Source: Granulosicoccus sp.
GTDB taxonomy: Bacteria > Pseudomonadota > Gammaproteobacteria > Granulosicoccales > Granulosicoccaceae
Length of the DNA stretch: 64,000 bases
Reading direction: 5' to 3'
Assembly (NCBI GenBank): GCA_023300375.1
Contig: JALZWO010000059.1
Location: 1 to 64,000 of the forward strand
Under the pieces are notes generated by a model that saw nothing but the letters and a program-made list of their open reading frames with translations, had not been told where the DNA came from and did not search any database. Made by a program: the position numbers and the translations under genes. Shown one piece after another: positions 1 through 8,700 of the stretch; position 1 is the stretch's first letter; each line of letters starts with the position of its first letter.

Positions 1-539
1 ACACCTACTTCACGCTGATTAACAATACATTTCTTGTGAGGATGGACATATTCAACGGGATCCTCGATCGTGATGATATGACCACCAGCGAATGAATTTC
101 TGTGATCTATTAGCGCAGCTAATGAGGTTGATTTTCCAGATCCAGTTCCGCCAACAAATAATACCAAACCATTTTTTGCAGTGATAATATCCTTGAGTAT
201 TTCTGGTAAGCCTAAGTTGGCGAATTGTGGAATTTCGGTTTGAATGTTTCGGGCAACGAGAGATACTTCATTGCGCTGTTTGAATATATTTAAACGGAAT
301 CTGCCGATACCTTCTGGAGAAATAGCAAGGTTCATTTCCATTTCTCGGTCAAACTCTTCACACTGCTCCTGACTCATCATTTCACGGGCAATGGCTTCCA
401 CCTCTCCATGTGCCAACGGGGTATTGCTGAGTGCTGTTAGCTCTCCAGCAAATTTGGCGCTTGGTGGTGCCCCTGTGGACAAATAGAGATCAGATCCGTC
501 AAACTCCACGAGTCGCTTGAGAAGTGCGTATATATCCAT
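1..539 (-). CDS. pilU: PilU-type pilus retraction ATPase, 3' part cut by window
   Basis: This gene is absent from the ORF track because it runs off the left edge. Reading the minus strand from the ATG at 537-539 gives about 179 residues starting MDIYALLKRLVEFDGSDLYL. It has the PilT/PilU N-terminal domain, then the Walker A motif GGTGSGKST and the Asp-box region ITIEDPVEYVH followed by NQREVG. The family is the hexameric cytoplasmic ATPases that power type IV pilus retraction and twitching. The HPHKKCIVNQREVG stretch and the MSQEQCEEF segment resemble PilU more than PilT, which is a family-level judgement. The Walker B and C-terminal half lie outside the window. It is divergent from the AEC carrier at 689, with about 150 bp between them for both promoters. 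Confidence 0.85.
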   Translation of the reverse strand, partial: MDIYALLKRLVEFDGSDLYLSTGAPPSAKFAGELTALSNTPLAHGEVEAIAREMMSQEQCEEFDREMEMNLAISPEGIGRFRLNIFKQRNEVSLVARNIQTEIPQFANLGLPEILKDIITAKNGLVLFVGGTGSGKSTSLAALIDHRNSFAGGHIITIEDPVEYVHPHKKCIVNQREVG

Positions 540-688
540 AGAGTTGGTATGCGTATTGTCCAGATTTAGATATGGTTAGCGGCGGCAATGAACAACAATG
601 AAAGACAAAATGTGAGACACAGTTCTTTAAAATGCAGTGTGTTCTTCGCAAGTGAAAACATGGGTGATGCCATAGAGAGTTTTATTAA

Positions 689-1570
689 ATGCTAGAAAGC
701 GCTTTTCAAATACTCAATATTCTTGCCCCAAGTTTCATATTGGCTCTGATTGGTCTTGTCTGGTTTCATAAAGGGCCAGAATTCCCTGTTCCATTTGTCA
801 CCACGCTGGTGATCAACATCGGCATGCCCAGTCTGTTGTTTTATACATTGGTCAGCACAACTGTCGATCTACGTTCTATGGCGTTTTTGGCGCTGGCGGC
901 ATTGGTTACACAATTTGTGTTTTTTTTACTGGCTGTCGCTCTGCTTCTATTCGCAGGTAAAGATTGGCGTCAGTGTATAAGCCACGTGGTCGGCAATACA
1001 GGAAATCTGGGGCTGCCGGTGTGTCTTTTTGCATTTGGTGAAGAGGGTCTTGCATACGGTATTACTTTTTTTGCTGTTCAGTGTTTCTTGTTGTTCAGTG
1101 TGGGTGAAGTGATTATTTCCGGTTCACGGAACTGGAAATTACTACTGCGTTCACCCATATTGCATGCGCTCTGGCTGGCTGTTGTTGTACGTGTTACCGA
1201 TTACTCAGTGCCAGATGTTGTGCTTAATACGCTACAACTTGCGGGGCAAGTGGTCATTCCGTTAATGCTGATAACACTGGGTGTCAGTTTGGCGGGCATG
1301 CGAGCCGCGCAGTTTCGATCAACGCTTATTTGGTCGTGTGTACGTACGGCAGTAGCGTTACTAATTGGTATGGTCATAGCGCAAGCCTTCGGCCTTAGTG
1401 GTGTCGCACGCGGTGTTCTAATAATACAAACAGTGGTGCCAGTGGCAGTATTTAACTACTTGCTGGCGATAAAGCACAATAAAGATGCTAGCGAGGTGTC
1501 TGGCATGATTCTGATCACACACCTTGCAGCCATCGTGTACTTGCCGCTGGTATTAGCTTTTGTGCTTTGA
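689..1570 (+). CDS. AEC family transporter (auxin efflux carrier-like permease)
   Basis: The 293-residue protein is almost entirely hydrophobic, with about ten predicted membrane segments in two halves separated by a short loop near residues 145-155. The ILAPSFILALIGLVWF start, the NIGMPSLLFYTL stretch in the first half and the GNTGNLGLPVCLFAFGEEG motif are typical of AEC/MdcF-like carriers. Known members move malonate, malate or other small organic anions; the substrate here cannot be told. It stands alone, divergent from pilU and convergent with gnd, so context gives no further help. The start is the ATG just after a poorly conserved Shine-Dalgarno region. Confidence 0.8.
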   Translation: MLESAFQILNILAPSFILALIGLVWFHKGPEFPVPFVTTLVINIGMPSLLFYTLVSTTVDLRSMAFLALAALVTQFVFFLLAVALLLFAGKDWRQCISHVVGNTGNLGLPVCLFAFGEEGLAYGITFFAVQCFLLFSVGEVIISGSRNWKLLLRSPILHALWLAVVVRVTDYSVPDVVLNTLQLAGQVVIPLMLITLGVSLAGMRAAQFRSTLIWSCVRTAVALLIGMVIAQAFGLSGVARGVLIIQTVVPVAVFNYLLAIKHNKDASEVSGMILITHLAAIVYLPLVLAFVL

Positions 1571-1664
1571 AGGCTGTGTGGGTATTTAAATGTTGCACAA
1601 CAGGCAGGGGGTGATCTGCAAAAAATGGCGTGTCAGTTACCGGCTGTTTGTCTATATGAATGTT

Positions 1665-1692
1665 GCGCACAGACGTGTAGAGGCCTGTGCGC
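1665..1692. terminator. Hairpin between AEC carrier and gnd, possible terminator
   Basis: A perfect 8-bp inverted repeat (GCGCACAG / CTGTGCGC) with a 12-nt loop sits in the convergent gap, ten bases beyond the gnd stop codon. Neither strand has a clear T-run after the stem, so intrinsic termination is uncertain; it could instead protect mRNA 3' ends. Confidence 0.35.
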
Positions 1693-1701
1693 TATGGAGT
1701 T

Positions 1702-3150
1702 TCAGGCGTCGTAGCTAGAACTCGCAACCGATGAGCCACTGCCAATCCAGTCTGTGTGATGCCATTGCTGATCCCCATCAAGTAGCTGATAGGTATGCGC
1801 GCCAAAGTAATCACGTTGTGCTTGTAATAGATTGGCCGGTAGGCGTGCATTCCGATAGCCATCATAAAATGCTAACGCGGAGCTCATAGCCGGCATAGGG
1901 ATGCCCAAAGATATTGCTTTGGAAATAACGATACGCCAACTGTTTTGTGTCTTGTGAATCTGTTTACCAAAGTAGTCATCCAACAACAGGTTAGTGAGTG
2001 ATTCATCTTTGTCGAACGCCGCTTTTATGTCATCGAGAAAAGCTGAGCGGATGATACAGCCGCCACGCCACATCTGTGCGATTCCGCCATAGTTGAGCTC
2101 CCAGTTATATTCTTTTGCAGCGGCTTGCATGAGCATATAACCCTGCGTATAAGAGATGATTTTTGAAGCTAGCAATGCTTGTCCAAGTGGCTCAATCCAG
2201 TCTTCTGGTTTGTCATCTGAATTGATGACCGGTCCGTCGAGCACTCCTGATGCACGCACTCGCTCATCCTTGATGGCAGACAGCGCTCTGGCAAAAACCG
2301 CTTCACCGATCAACGTTAACGGAATGCCTAGCTCTAGAGCGTTGATGCCAGTCCATTTGCCAGTACCTTTTTGACCCGCCTTGTCCATGATTCGATCAAC
2401 AACATGACCTTGTTTGTCTTTAAAGGAGAGAATTTCAGCTGTTATCTCAATCAGGTAGCTGTCCAGATCACCTTTGTCCCAAGCGGTGAAAGTCTTGGCC
2501 ATGGCATTGTTATCCATGCCTAACGCGCTATGCATGAAATGATATGCCTCGCAGATAAGTTGCATATCACCGTATTCGATTCCGTTATGCACCATCTTGA
2601 CAAAGTGCCCAGCTCCGCCATCACCGACCCAGTCACAGCACGGTTCGCCAGAGTCAGTTTTGGCAGCTATTGCCTGAAAAATCGGTTGTATGAATGGCCA
2701 TGCAGCTCGATGACCACCAGGCATAAGCGAGGGCCCATGGCGGGCACCTTCCTCACCACCTGATACTCCGCTGCCAACAAATAACATGCCTTTTTCACCC
2801 AGTTCGCTTGCACGGCGCTCTGAATCATCGAATTTTGAATTTCCGCCATCAATAATAATGTCACCTTCGTCGAGTAACGGAACCAGCTGATTGATGACAT
2901 CGTCCACTGCTTGGCCTGCCTGCACCATAAGCATAATTTTGCGTGGGCTAGACAGTTTGTTGCACACCTCCTGTAAAGATTCAGCGCCCACGATAGAGGT
3001 CCCTTTCGCGGGTCCTTCTATAAAGGTTTGTGTTTTTGTGAAAGTTCTATTGTAGGCAACCACCTTGAAGCCATGATCACTCATGTTGAGGATGAGGTTT
3101 TGACCCATGACGGCCAAGCCGATTACCGCAATATCTGCTGTTTCACTCAT
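1702..3150 (-). CDS. gnd: 6-phosphogluconate dehydrogenase, decarboxylating
   Basis: This cytoplasmic enzyme of the oxidative pentose phosphate pathway converts 6-phosphogluconate to ribulose 5-phosphate and CO2 while reducing NADP. The 482-residue length matches the long homodimeric class. Visible are the N-terminal Rossmann motif IGLAVMGQNL (VMG where most members have VMGRN), the substrate-binding GVSGGEEGARHGPSLMPGG, the catalytic HNGIEYGDMQLI with its Lys and Glu, and the C-terminal tail ending in the HTDWIGSG region. It lies 25 bp downstream of gntK on the same strand, so the two probably form one transcript that feeds gluconate into the pathway through gluconate 6-phosphate. Confidence 0.97.
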   Translation of the reverse strand: MSETADIAVIGLAVMGQNLILNMSDHGFKVVAYNRTFTKTQTFIEGPAKGTSIVGAESLQEVCNKLSSPRKIMLMVQAGQAVDDVINQLVPLLDEGDIIIDGGNSKFDDSERRASELGEKGMLFVGSGVSGGEEGARHGPSLMPGGHRAAWPFIQPIFQAIAAKTDSGEPCCDWVGDGGAGHFVKMVHNGIEYGDMQLICEAYHFMHSALGMDNNAMAKTFTAWDKGDLDSYLIEITAEILSFKDKQGHVVDRIMDKAGQKGTGKWTGINALELGIPLTLIGEAVFARALSAIKDERVRASGVLDGPVINSDDKPEDWIEPLGQALLASKIISYTQGYMLMQAAAKEYNWELNYGGIAQMWRGGCIIRSAFLDDIKAAFDKDESLTNLLLDDYFGKQIHKTQNSWRIVISKAISLGIPMPAMSSALAFYDGYRNARLPANLLQAQRDYFGAHTYQLLDGDQQWHHTDWIGSGSSVASSSYDA

Positions 3151-3175
3151 ACTTAATAATTCTCTGAATTTACAA

Positions 3176-3748
3176 TTAGTGTGGGAGGTACTGGTGTTGG
3201 TCTAGCAGAATAACGGCATTGGCTGCCACGATCTTAGGTGTTGGCTCTACTGATACTGTGAGTACCATAGGCTCGCTACGAGGGTCGTCTAACGCTGCGA
3301 ATTGGCTGTCAAGTAAGCTATGTGGCATGAAATGCCCAGTGCGCTGATCCATCCTTGCAGAGATGAGCTCGTGGCTGCCGTGCAAAAATACGTAAACCAC
3401 GCGCCCAGCCGTATTAAGTGTTTCACGGTATTCGCGTTTGAGCGCGGAGCAGGCGATGACACAGATGCCATACTCAGAGGCTTTGTCTTGTGCATAGCGT
3501 GCGACATCCACAAGCCAAGGTTGCCGGTCTTTGTCGTTCAAAGCGTTGCCAGAGGCCATTTTTTGAAGATTGCTTTGCGGGTGCAGCTCGTCGCCGTCCT
3601 TGAAGTGCGCCGACAAGTTATTGTTCTCAAGTTCGGTGGCTATTAGCCTTGCAACGGTTGTCTTGCCACAGCCACTCACTCCCATAACAATCACAATCAG
3701 CGGTTCTGTGGTTGTCTTGAGAGTGGTGTGATTCTCCGTCGGGTTCAT
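3176..3748 (-). CDS. gntK: Gluconokinase
   Basis: This enzyme phosphorylates gluconate to 6-phosphogluconate with ATP, making the substrate for the adjacent gnd product. The P-loop MGVSGCGKTT is at the start of the conserved domain. FKDGDELHPQSNLQKMASGNALNDKDRQPWL is the gluconate-kinase signature, and CSALKREYRETL and GHFMPHSLLDSQFAALD complete the fold. The ORF track begins at 3847, but that adds 33 unconserved residues. The ATG at 3746-3748 gives a 190-residue protein, close to the family length, and leaves about 140 bp for a promoter region shared with the divergent lactonase. The ribosome-binding site before this ATG is weak, so the exact start is moderately certain. Confidence 0.93.
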   Translation of the reverse strand: MNPTENHTTLKTTTEPLIVIVMGVSGCGKTTVARLIATELENNNLSAHFKDGDELHPQSNLQKMASGNALNDKDRQPWLVDVARYAQDKASEYGICVIACSALKREYRETLNTAGRVVYVFLHGSHELISARMDQRTGHFMPHSLLDSQFAALDDPRSEPMVLTVSVEPTPKIVAANAVILLDQHQYLPH

Positions 3749-3891
3749 GTGATTGCTCGATAACACCGGTTTTAGCAGATGGCCACGGGTGGTAGTGTTG
3801 TTTGCGCTGCGAAATGGATGCGCGGTAAATGAAGTCGCTCGTGGCATTATGATACCGTTAACAATGGTGATACAGCAACGTTGAGTAATAC

Positions 3892-4815
3892 ATGTTCGGA
3901 GAGCTGGAAGGTTGTGGTTTCGAGGTGCTGCATGAGTCGTTTGCGCAGTGTTTTGTGGGGCATGCTCGAGTAGAGCGATTGTGGACCGGTGCTCGCTGGT
4001 CGGAAGGGCCTGCCTGGTTCGCTGCTGGCCGCTATCTTGTTTGGTCGGATATCCCGAATAACCGCATGCTGCGTTGGGATGAAACTGATGGCGTTGTTAG
4101 TGAGTTCAGATCCCCGAGTAATAACAGTAATGGCAACACGGTGGACTATTGTGGGCGTCTGGTAAGTTGCGAGCACCTTGGGCGCCGTGTTACCCGAACT
4201 GAATTTGATGGCAGTTTGTCGGTATTGGCTGACAGTTTCGAAGGCAAGCGCCTGAATTCTCCTAACGATGTAGTGGTAAAAACAGATGGCACTGTCTGGT
4301 TTACTGACCCCAGCTACGGCATTTTGTCGGATTACGAGGGAGATCGAGCTGATCCGGAGTTGCCCTGTTGTGTTTATCGGATTGATATAGACGGCACGAT
4401 TGCAGTGGTTGCCGATGATTTTTTTAAACCCAATGGGCTCGCTTTTTCTCCTGATGAGTCAATTCTCTACATAGCTGACACAGGGGTGACACACGATACT
4501 AATGGTCCGAAGCATATCCGCAGCATGCGTGTGAGTTCCGATGGTAAGCAGCTTGATGGTGGGACGGTGTTTGCTGAGTGTACGGAGGGGGTTTTTGATG
4601 GATTTCGTTGTGATAGCGCTGGAAGACTATGGAGTAGTGCTGCAGATGGTGTGCATTGTTATAGCGCTGACGGCACGTTGATTGGTAAGGTACGAATACC
4701 TGAAATTGTTAGTAATGTCACTTTTGGTGGAGCAAAGCGTAACCGCCTTTTTATCTGCGGAACCACATCACTCTATAGCGTATATTTGACAGTTAACGGT
4801 TGTGCACCTGGTTAG
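3892..4815 (+). CDS. SMP-30/gluconolactonase family protein
   Basis: This is a six-bladed beta-propeller sugar lactonase of 307 residues. The motifs EGPAWF, NGNTVDYCGRLVSCEH, NSPNDVVVKTDGTVWFTDPSYG and KPNGLAFSPDE supply the metal ligands expected in this family (Glu, Asn, Asn, Asp). It has no signal peptide, so it is probably cytoplasmic. Its place beside gntK and gnd supports hydrolysis of gluconolactone to gluconate as the local job, but the family also acts on other aldonolactones. It is transcribed away from gntK. The N-terminal 20 residues may be over-long. Confidence 0.85.
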   Translation: MFGELEGCGFEVLHESFAQCFVGHARVERLWTGARWSEGPAWFAAGRYLVWSDIPNNRMLRWDETDGVVSEFRSPSNNSNGNTVDYCGRLVSCEHLGRRVTRTEFDGSLSVLADSFEGKRLNSPNDVVVKTDGTVWFTDPSYGILSDYEGDRADPELPCCVYRIDIDGTIAVVADDFFKPNGLAFSPDESILYIADTGVTHDTNGPKHIRSMRVSSDGKQLDGGTVFAECTEGVFDGFRCDSAGRLWSSAADGVHCYSADGTLIGKVRIPEIVSNVTFGGAKRNRLFICGTTSLYSVYLTVNGCAPG

Positions 4816-4871
4816 GCAGTAGCTAGCTCTACTCCCTAGCGCACTTGTCCCTTAAGAAACGAATACCCTCT

Positions 4872-6047
4872 ATGCAACAACGAGTAGTTAATCGCACCGT
4901 TCTCGTACTGGTGCTTGTCCTGATTTCCCTGTTGTTTCTCAAGTTACTGCAGCCATTCCTGCAAGCCATCTTCGTTGCAGGGCTTTTCGCAGCACTGTTT
5001 ACGCCTTTTTACAAAAAGGTTTTGCATGTGGTGGGTGAAAGGCGAGTGCTTGCTTCCGCCTTGACGATGTGTATTGTGTTGTTTTTCGTTGTGGTGCCAT
5101 TAGGCTTCTTGTTGGCTGTATTGGCTTCTCAGGCTATCGACATTGCGCAGACTGCCACGCCATGGATACGTCAACATCTCGCCGAACCTGGTGCTACATC
5201 GCGTCTGTTTGACGCATTGCCATTTTATAAATATGTTGAGCCTTATCGTGATTTGGCTATTGAGAAGTTTGGTGATGTGGCAGGCGTTGCTAGTGGCTGG
5301 CTGGTAGATATCATGCAAAGTGCAACCTTGGGTACCTTCAGCGTATTGCTCAACACGATGATTGTGTTGTACACGTTGTTTTTCTTTCTAATTGACGGTG
5401 ATCGTTTGTTGTTCTATGTCTTATATTACTTGCCTTTAAATGATGAGGATGAGACTAAGTTACTCAAACGTTTTACCTCTGTTACACGCGCCACGCTTAA
5501 AGGCACCGCGGTGATTGGTGCATTGCAAGGTTCGCTTGCAGGCGCAGCTCTGTATTTTGCAGGCATACCTAGCGCATTATTCTGGGCTGTCACCATGATG
5601 GTGCTGTCGGTTGTTCCGGGCATAGGCGCAGCATTGGTCTGGATACCCGCCGTGATCTATCTGTTTGTCGGCGGCAGCTACGTGGCTGGTATAGCGGTTG
5701 CCCTGTTTTGCGCAATAGTGGTTGGTCTTGTCGATAATCTACTCAGGCCCAAGCTTGTGGGTAACGACACACAGCTTCACGAGTTGTTGATTTTCTTCAG
5801 CACCTTGGGTGGCTTAATAATGTTTGGCTTCATGGGGTTTGTTATAGGCCCCATCATAGCTGCATTGTTTGTGACGATCTGGGAGTTGTACGGTGATGAA
5901 TTTAAAGACTGGTTACCTTCTACAGCTTTCAAACCGTCGGGTGCTGAAATTGTCTTGCCACATCAGCGAATGAGTGAAATCGTCGATAGTGCCGCAGGTG
6001 AGAAAAAAGTTGGATCGGATACTGCGGATGGTGGGCCGGATAAATAA
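4872..6047 (+). CDS. AI-2E family transporter (PerM/YdiK-like membrane protein)
   Basis: This inner-membrane protein of about 391 residues has the AI-2E (UPF0118) layout: two N-terminal helices, a hydrophilic stretch near residues 90-150, then five or six helices. The signature GIGAALVWIPAVIYL and the LVDNLLRPKLVGNDTQLHELLIFFSTLGGL segment are clear family motifs. Known relatives include the putative AI-2 exporter TqsA and Na+/H+ antiporters, so the substrate is open. The ORF track begins at a TTG (4845); the ATG nine codons later gives a more usual N-terminus. The C-terminal 40 residues are charged and probably cytoplasmic. It ends 16 bp from the convergent Crp/Fnr gene. Confidence 0.85.
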   Translation: MQQRVVNRTVLVLVLVLISLLFLKLLQPFLQAIFVAGLFAALFTPFYKKVLHVVGERRVLASALTMCIVLFFVVVPLGFLLAVLASQAIDIAQTATPWIRQHLAEPGATSRLFDALPFYKYVEPYRDLAIEKFGDVAGVASGWLVDIMQSATLGTFSVLLNTMIVLYTLFFFLIDGDRLLFYVLYYLPLNDEDETKLLKRFTSVTRATLKGTAVIGALQGSLAGAALYFAGIPSALFWAVTMMVLSVVPGIGAALVWIPAVIYLFVGGSYVAGIAVALFCAIVVGLVDNLLRPKLVGNDTQLHELLIFFSTLGGLIMFGFMGFVIGPIIAALFVTIWELYGDEFKDWLPSTAFKPSGAEIVLPHQRMSEIVDSAAGEKKVGSDTADGGPDK

Positions 6048-6063
6048 CGTGCCAAGTTAGTGG

Positions 6064-6765
6064 TTACCAATTGCGTGGCAATTTGCGCAGTAAATGCAGG
6101 CGTCCCTCGCGCAATTCAACGTACTCCCCTTTAACCAGCTCTGACATGATTTTGCCCACCATTTCGCGAGAAGCACCGATCATGTTGCCAAGCTCTTGGT
6201 GTGAATATTTTCTAGCCAGTTGCGATGGTTGGTCATCATTGGCGTCAACCCCGATGTGAGGATCTAAACCTGCAAGTTCGTGCAGTTTGTCGGTCAATCG
6301 CCGATAGACATTGTCCAGTGCCAGTCGGCGACTTCCTTCCGTGGCCTCGCGTAGGCGTGTGGTTAACGATCGGATGATATTAATGGCAGTGTCGGGGCTT
6401 TGCCGAAGGCACCCAAGAAAAGCCTCTTTACTGATGATCATGACCGAGGTGGGCTCAAGAGCTATGACTGAGGCGGAACGTGGGGCATCATCCAGAAGTG
6501 CTATGTCGCCGATAGCGGATCCAACCCCTTGTTCATACAGAACCAGCTCACGTCCATCATCATCGCTGAGAAATATCTTGACCGAGCCACTTTTGATGAC
6601 GTACATTGAATCGCCCTGATCGCCCTCACTCATGATGACGGCATGCTTGCGAAAACTGGATTCGCGCGCTTGGAGTGCCAGCTGTTGAAGTTGCTCCTCA
6701 GTCAAGTGACTGAACAACTCCACCTCGCTGAGCAGGCTTTGATTGTTTTGCAGTTCTGTAGTCAT
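6064..6765 (-). CDS. Crp/Fnr family transcriptional regulator
   Basis: The protein of about 233 residues has a cyclic-nucleotide-binding-type beta-roll (about residues 15-130, with GDSMYVIKSGSVKIF and a GSAIGDIALLDDAPRSASVIA phosphate-binding-like cassette), a dimerisation helix, and a C-terminal winged helix with YSHQELGNMIGASREMVGKIM as recognition helix. The PRSASV stretch resembles the cAMP pocket of CRP (RSA), so nucleotide binding is plausible; no Fnr-type cysteine cluster is present. The ORF track start adds 34 residues; the internal ATG at 6763-6765 fits family length. It is divergent from the peptide-binding protein gene, so it may regulate that operon, which is inference from position. 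Confidence 0.85.
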   Translation of the reverse strand: MTTELQNNQSLLSEVELFSHLTEEQLQQLALQARESSFRKHAVIMSEGDQGDSMYVIKSGSVKIFLSDDDGRELVLYEQGVGSAIGDIALLDDAPRSASVIALEPTSVMIISKEAFLGCLRQSPDTAINIIRSLTTRLREATEGSRRLALDNVYRRLTDKLHELAGLDPHIGVDANDDQPSQLARKYSHQELGNMIGASREMVGKIMSELVKGEYVELREGRLHLLRKLPRNW

Positions 6766-6952
6766 AGCGCAGATCATACCAATACTTTGGACTTGGGTAT
6801 TCTCACGACGGGTTATTGTTGCCATCGTTTGCTGTTCACTATTGACAACAAAGGTTCTGAGGTACACTGAGGTCGAGCTTTGCTAAGGATTAGGCAGGTG
6901 AGAGCGTCAGACTAGGCGCGAGTAGATACCATATAAAAAAGGTGGAAAATCA

Positions 6953-8551
6953 ATGATCTTAAACAAACTACAGTTGCTGGGTTTGGCAGCGATTGGCATC
7001 GCCATGAGCTCGACATCTTACGCACAAGACACATTAGTCTATTGTTCAGAAGGCTCACCAGAGGGATTTGATCCTGCGCTCTACACGGCTGGTACGACTT
7101 TCGACGCATCATCGCGCCAGGTGTATAACAAGCTGGTTGAATTTGAACGCGGCACTACCGTCATTGCACCGGCACTCGCTGAAAGCTATGAAATATCTGA
7201 GGACGGTCTTGTTTACACTTTCAAGCTGCGATCTGGAGTGAAATTTCACACCACATCATTTTTCACACCAACGCGTGATTTCAACTCTCAGGACGTTGTA
7301 TTTTCATTTGAACGTCAGCGCCTTGCTGATAATCCTTACAACTTGGTCTCAGGTGGTACTTGGGAATATTTTAATGGCATGTCTATGCCTGATCTTATTC
7401 AATCCGTTGAAGCGGTTGACGATCTGACAGTGAAATTCACGTTGACTCGGCCTGAAGCTCCGATGATTGCCAATATGGGTATGGACTTCGCCTCCATCGT
7501 GTCAGAGGAATACGCAACAGCCTTGCTCGAGGCAGGTACACCAGAGAAATTAAATCAGGAGCCCATTGGAACGGGACCGTTCAAGTTCATCGCGTATCAG
7601 AAAGATGCTGTCATTCGCTACCAGGCACATGAAGATTACTGGGCAGGAAAAGCGTCTATCGATAATCTGGTCTTTGCCATCACTCCAGATAACTCAGTGG
7701 GTTATCAGAAACTACTGGCGGGCGAGTGTCACGTGCTGGGGTATCCTAATCCGGCCGATGTTGCCACCATGCAAGAGGATGATTCACTAACTGTTCTAGA
7801 GCAAGAGGGGCTAAACGTGGGTTATCTGGCATACAACACTACGGTGCCTCCTTACGATAATGTTAATGTGCGTAAGGCACTCAATATGGGCATTAACAAG
7901 CAGGCCATTCTCGATACTGTATTTCAAGGATCAGGGAAAGCTGCAAAAAATCCAATTCCACCCACTATCTGGTCTTATAACGACGCCACAGTAGACGACG
8001 AATATAATCCGGAAAAAGCCAAAGAAATGCTGGCAGCAGAGGGTGTTGAAGATCTGAAGATGAAAATCTGGGCAATGCCAGTTGTACGTCCATACAATCC
8101 AAATGCACGTCGTATGGCTGAAGTGATGCAGGAAGACTTTGCAAAAATTGGTGTTGAAGTAGAGATCGTATCGTACGAATGGGGTGAGTACCTGAAGCTG
8201 TCAAGAGAACTTGATCGTGACGGTGCTGTTCTTCTTGGCTGGACTGGCGACAATGGTGACCCTGATAACTTTCTTGCAGTTCTATTGGGTTGTGATGCGG
8301 TAGGCAACGGTAATCGTGCCCAGTGGTGTCATGAGCCGTTTGATGATTTGATTCAGCAAGCTAAGGTCGTATCAGATCAGGCAGAACGAACCGATCTGTA
8401 TGAGCAGGCGCAAACTGTTTTCAAAGAACAGGCGCCATGGGCAACAATAGCTCATTCCGTTGTTTACAAAACGATGCGTAACGAGGTGCAGGACTTCAAG
8501 ATAGATCCATTTGGTGGTCATATCTTCTACGGTGTATCGTTGGCTAAGTAG
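6953..8551 (+). CDS. Periplasmic dipeptide/oligopeptide-binding protein (DppA-like, SBP family 5)
   Basis: This 532-residue solute-binding protein starts with a Sec signal peptide (MILNKLQLLGLAAIGIAMSS, cleavage likely after SYA). The mature part opens with LVYCSEGSPEGFDPALYTAGTT, which is very close to DppA, and carries the family-5 signature region around APALAESYEISEDGLVYTFKLR. It should capture di- or oligopeptides (DppA also binds heme) and deliver them to the permease encoded downstream. A good ribosome-binding site (AAAAGGTGG) precedes the ATG. A strong intrinsic terminator follows the stop, so the binding protein is probably made in excess over the membrane components, as is common for such operons. 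Confidence 0.93.
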   Translation: MILNKLQLLGLAAIGIAMSSTSYAQDTLVYCSEGSPEGFDPALYTAGTTFDASSRQVYNKLVEFERGTTVIAPALAESYEISEDGLVYTFKLRSGVKFHTTSFFTPTRDFNSQDVVFSFERQRLADNPYNLVSGGTWEYFNGMSMPDLIQSVEAVDDLTVKFTLTRPEAPMIANMGMDFASIVSEEYATALLEAGTPEKLNQEPIGTGPFKFIAYQKDAVIRYQAHEDYWAGKASIDNLVFAITPDNSVGYQKLLAGECHVLGYPNPADVATMQEDDSLTVLEQEGLNVGYLAYNTTVPPYDNVNVRKALNMGINKQAILDTVFQGSGKAAKNPIPPTIWSYNDATVDDEYNPEKAKEMLAAEGVEDLKMKIWAMPVVRPYNPNARRMAEVMQEDFAKIGVEVEIVSYEWGEYLKLSRELDRDGAVLLGWTGDNGDPDNFLAVLLGCDAVGNGNRAQWCHEPFDDLIQQAKVVSDQAERTDLYEQAQTVFKEQAPWATIAHSVVYKTMRNEVQDFKIDPFGGHIFYGVSLAK

Positions 8552-8569
8552 GCCAACTATTTTTTGATA

Positions 8570-8603
8570 ACAACGGCCGCTTGTGCGGCCGTTGTCTTTT
8601 TTG
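8570..8603 (+). terminator. Rho-independent terminator/attenuator after the binding-protein gene
   Basis: An 11-bp GC-rich perfect stem (ACAACGGCCGC / GCGGCCGTTGT) with a TTGT loop is followed by CTTTTTT. It sits 19 bp after the dppA-like stop and about 100 bp before the M24 peptidase gene. It should end most transcripts there, with read-through or a second promoter supplying the rest of the operon. Confidence 0.88.
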
Positions 8604-8700
8604 CACTCAAGATCACGATCTCAGTTCCCATTTATAAGAGAAAGGGGTGTTACAGAAATAGTGTCTTGAAGCTGATAACTTTTCATGTGGAGTTCTTTGA

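Noticed and set aside
2156-2900. Several short ORFs opposite or within gnd
   Set aside because: They are shadow frames of the well-supported gnd gene with no family resemblance.
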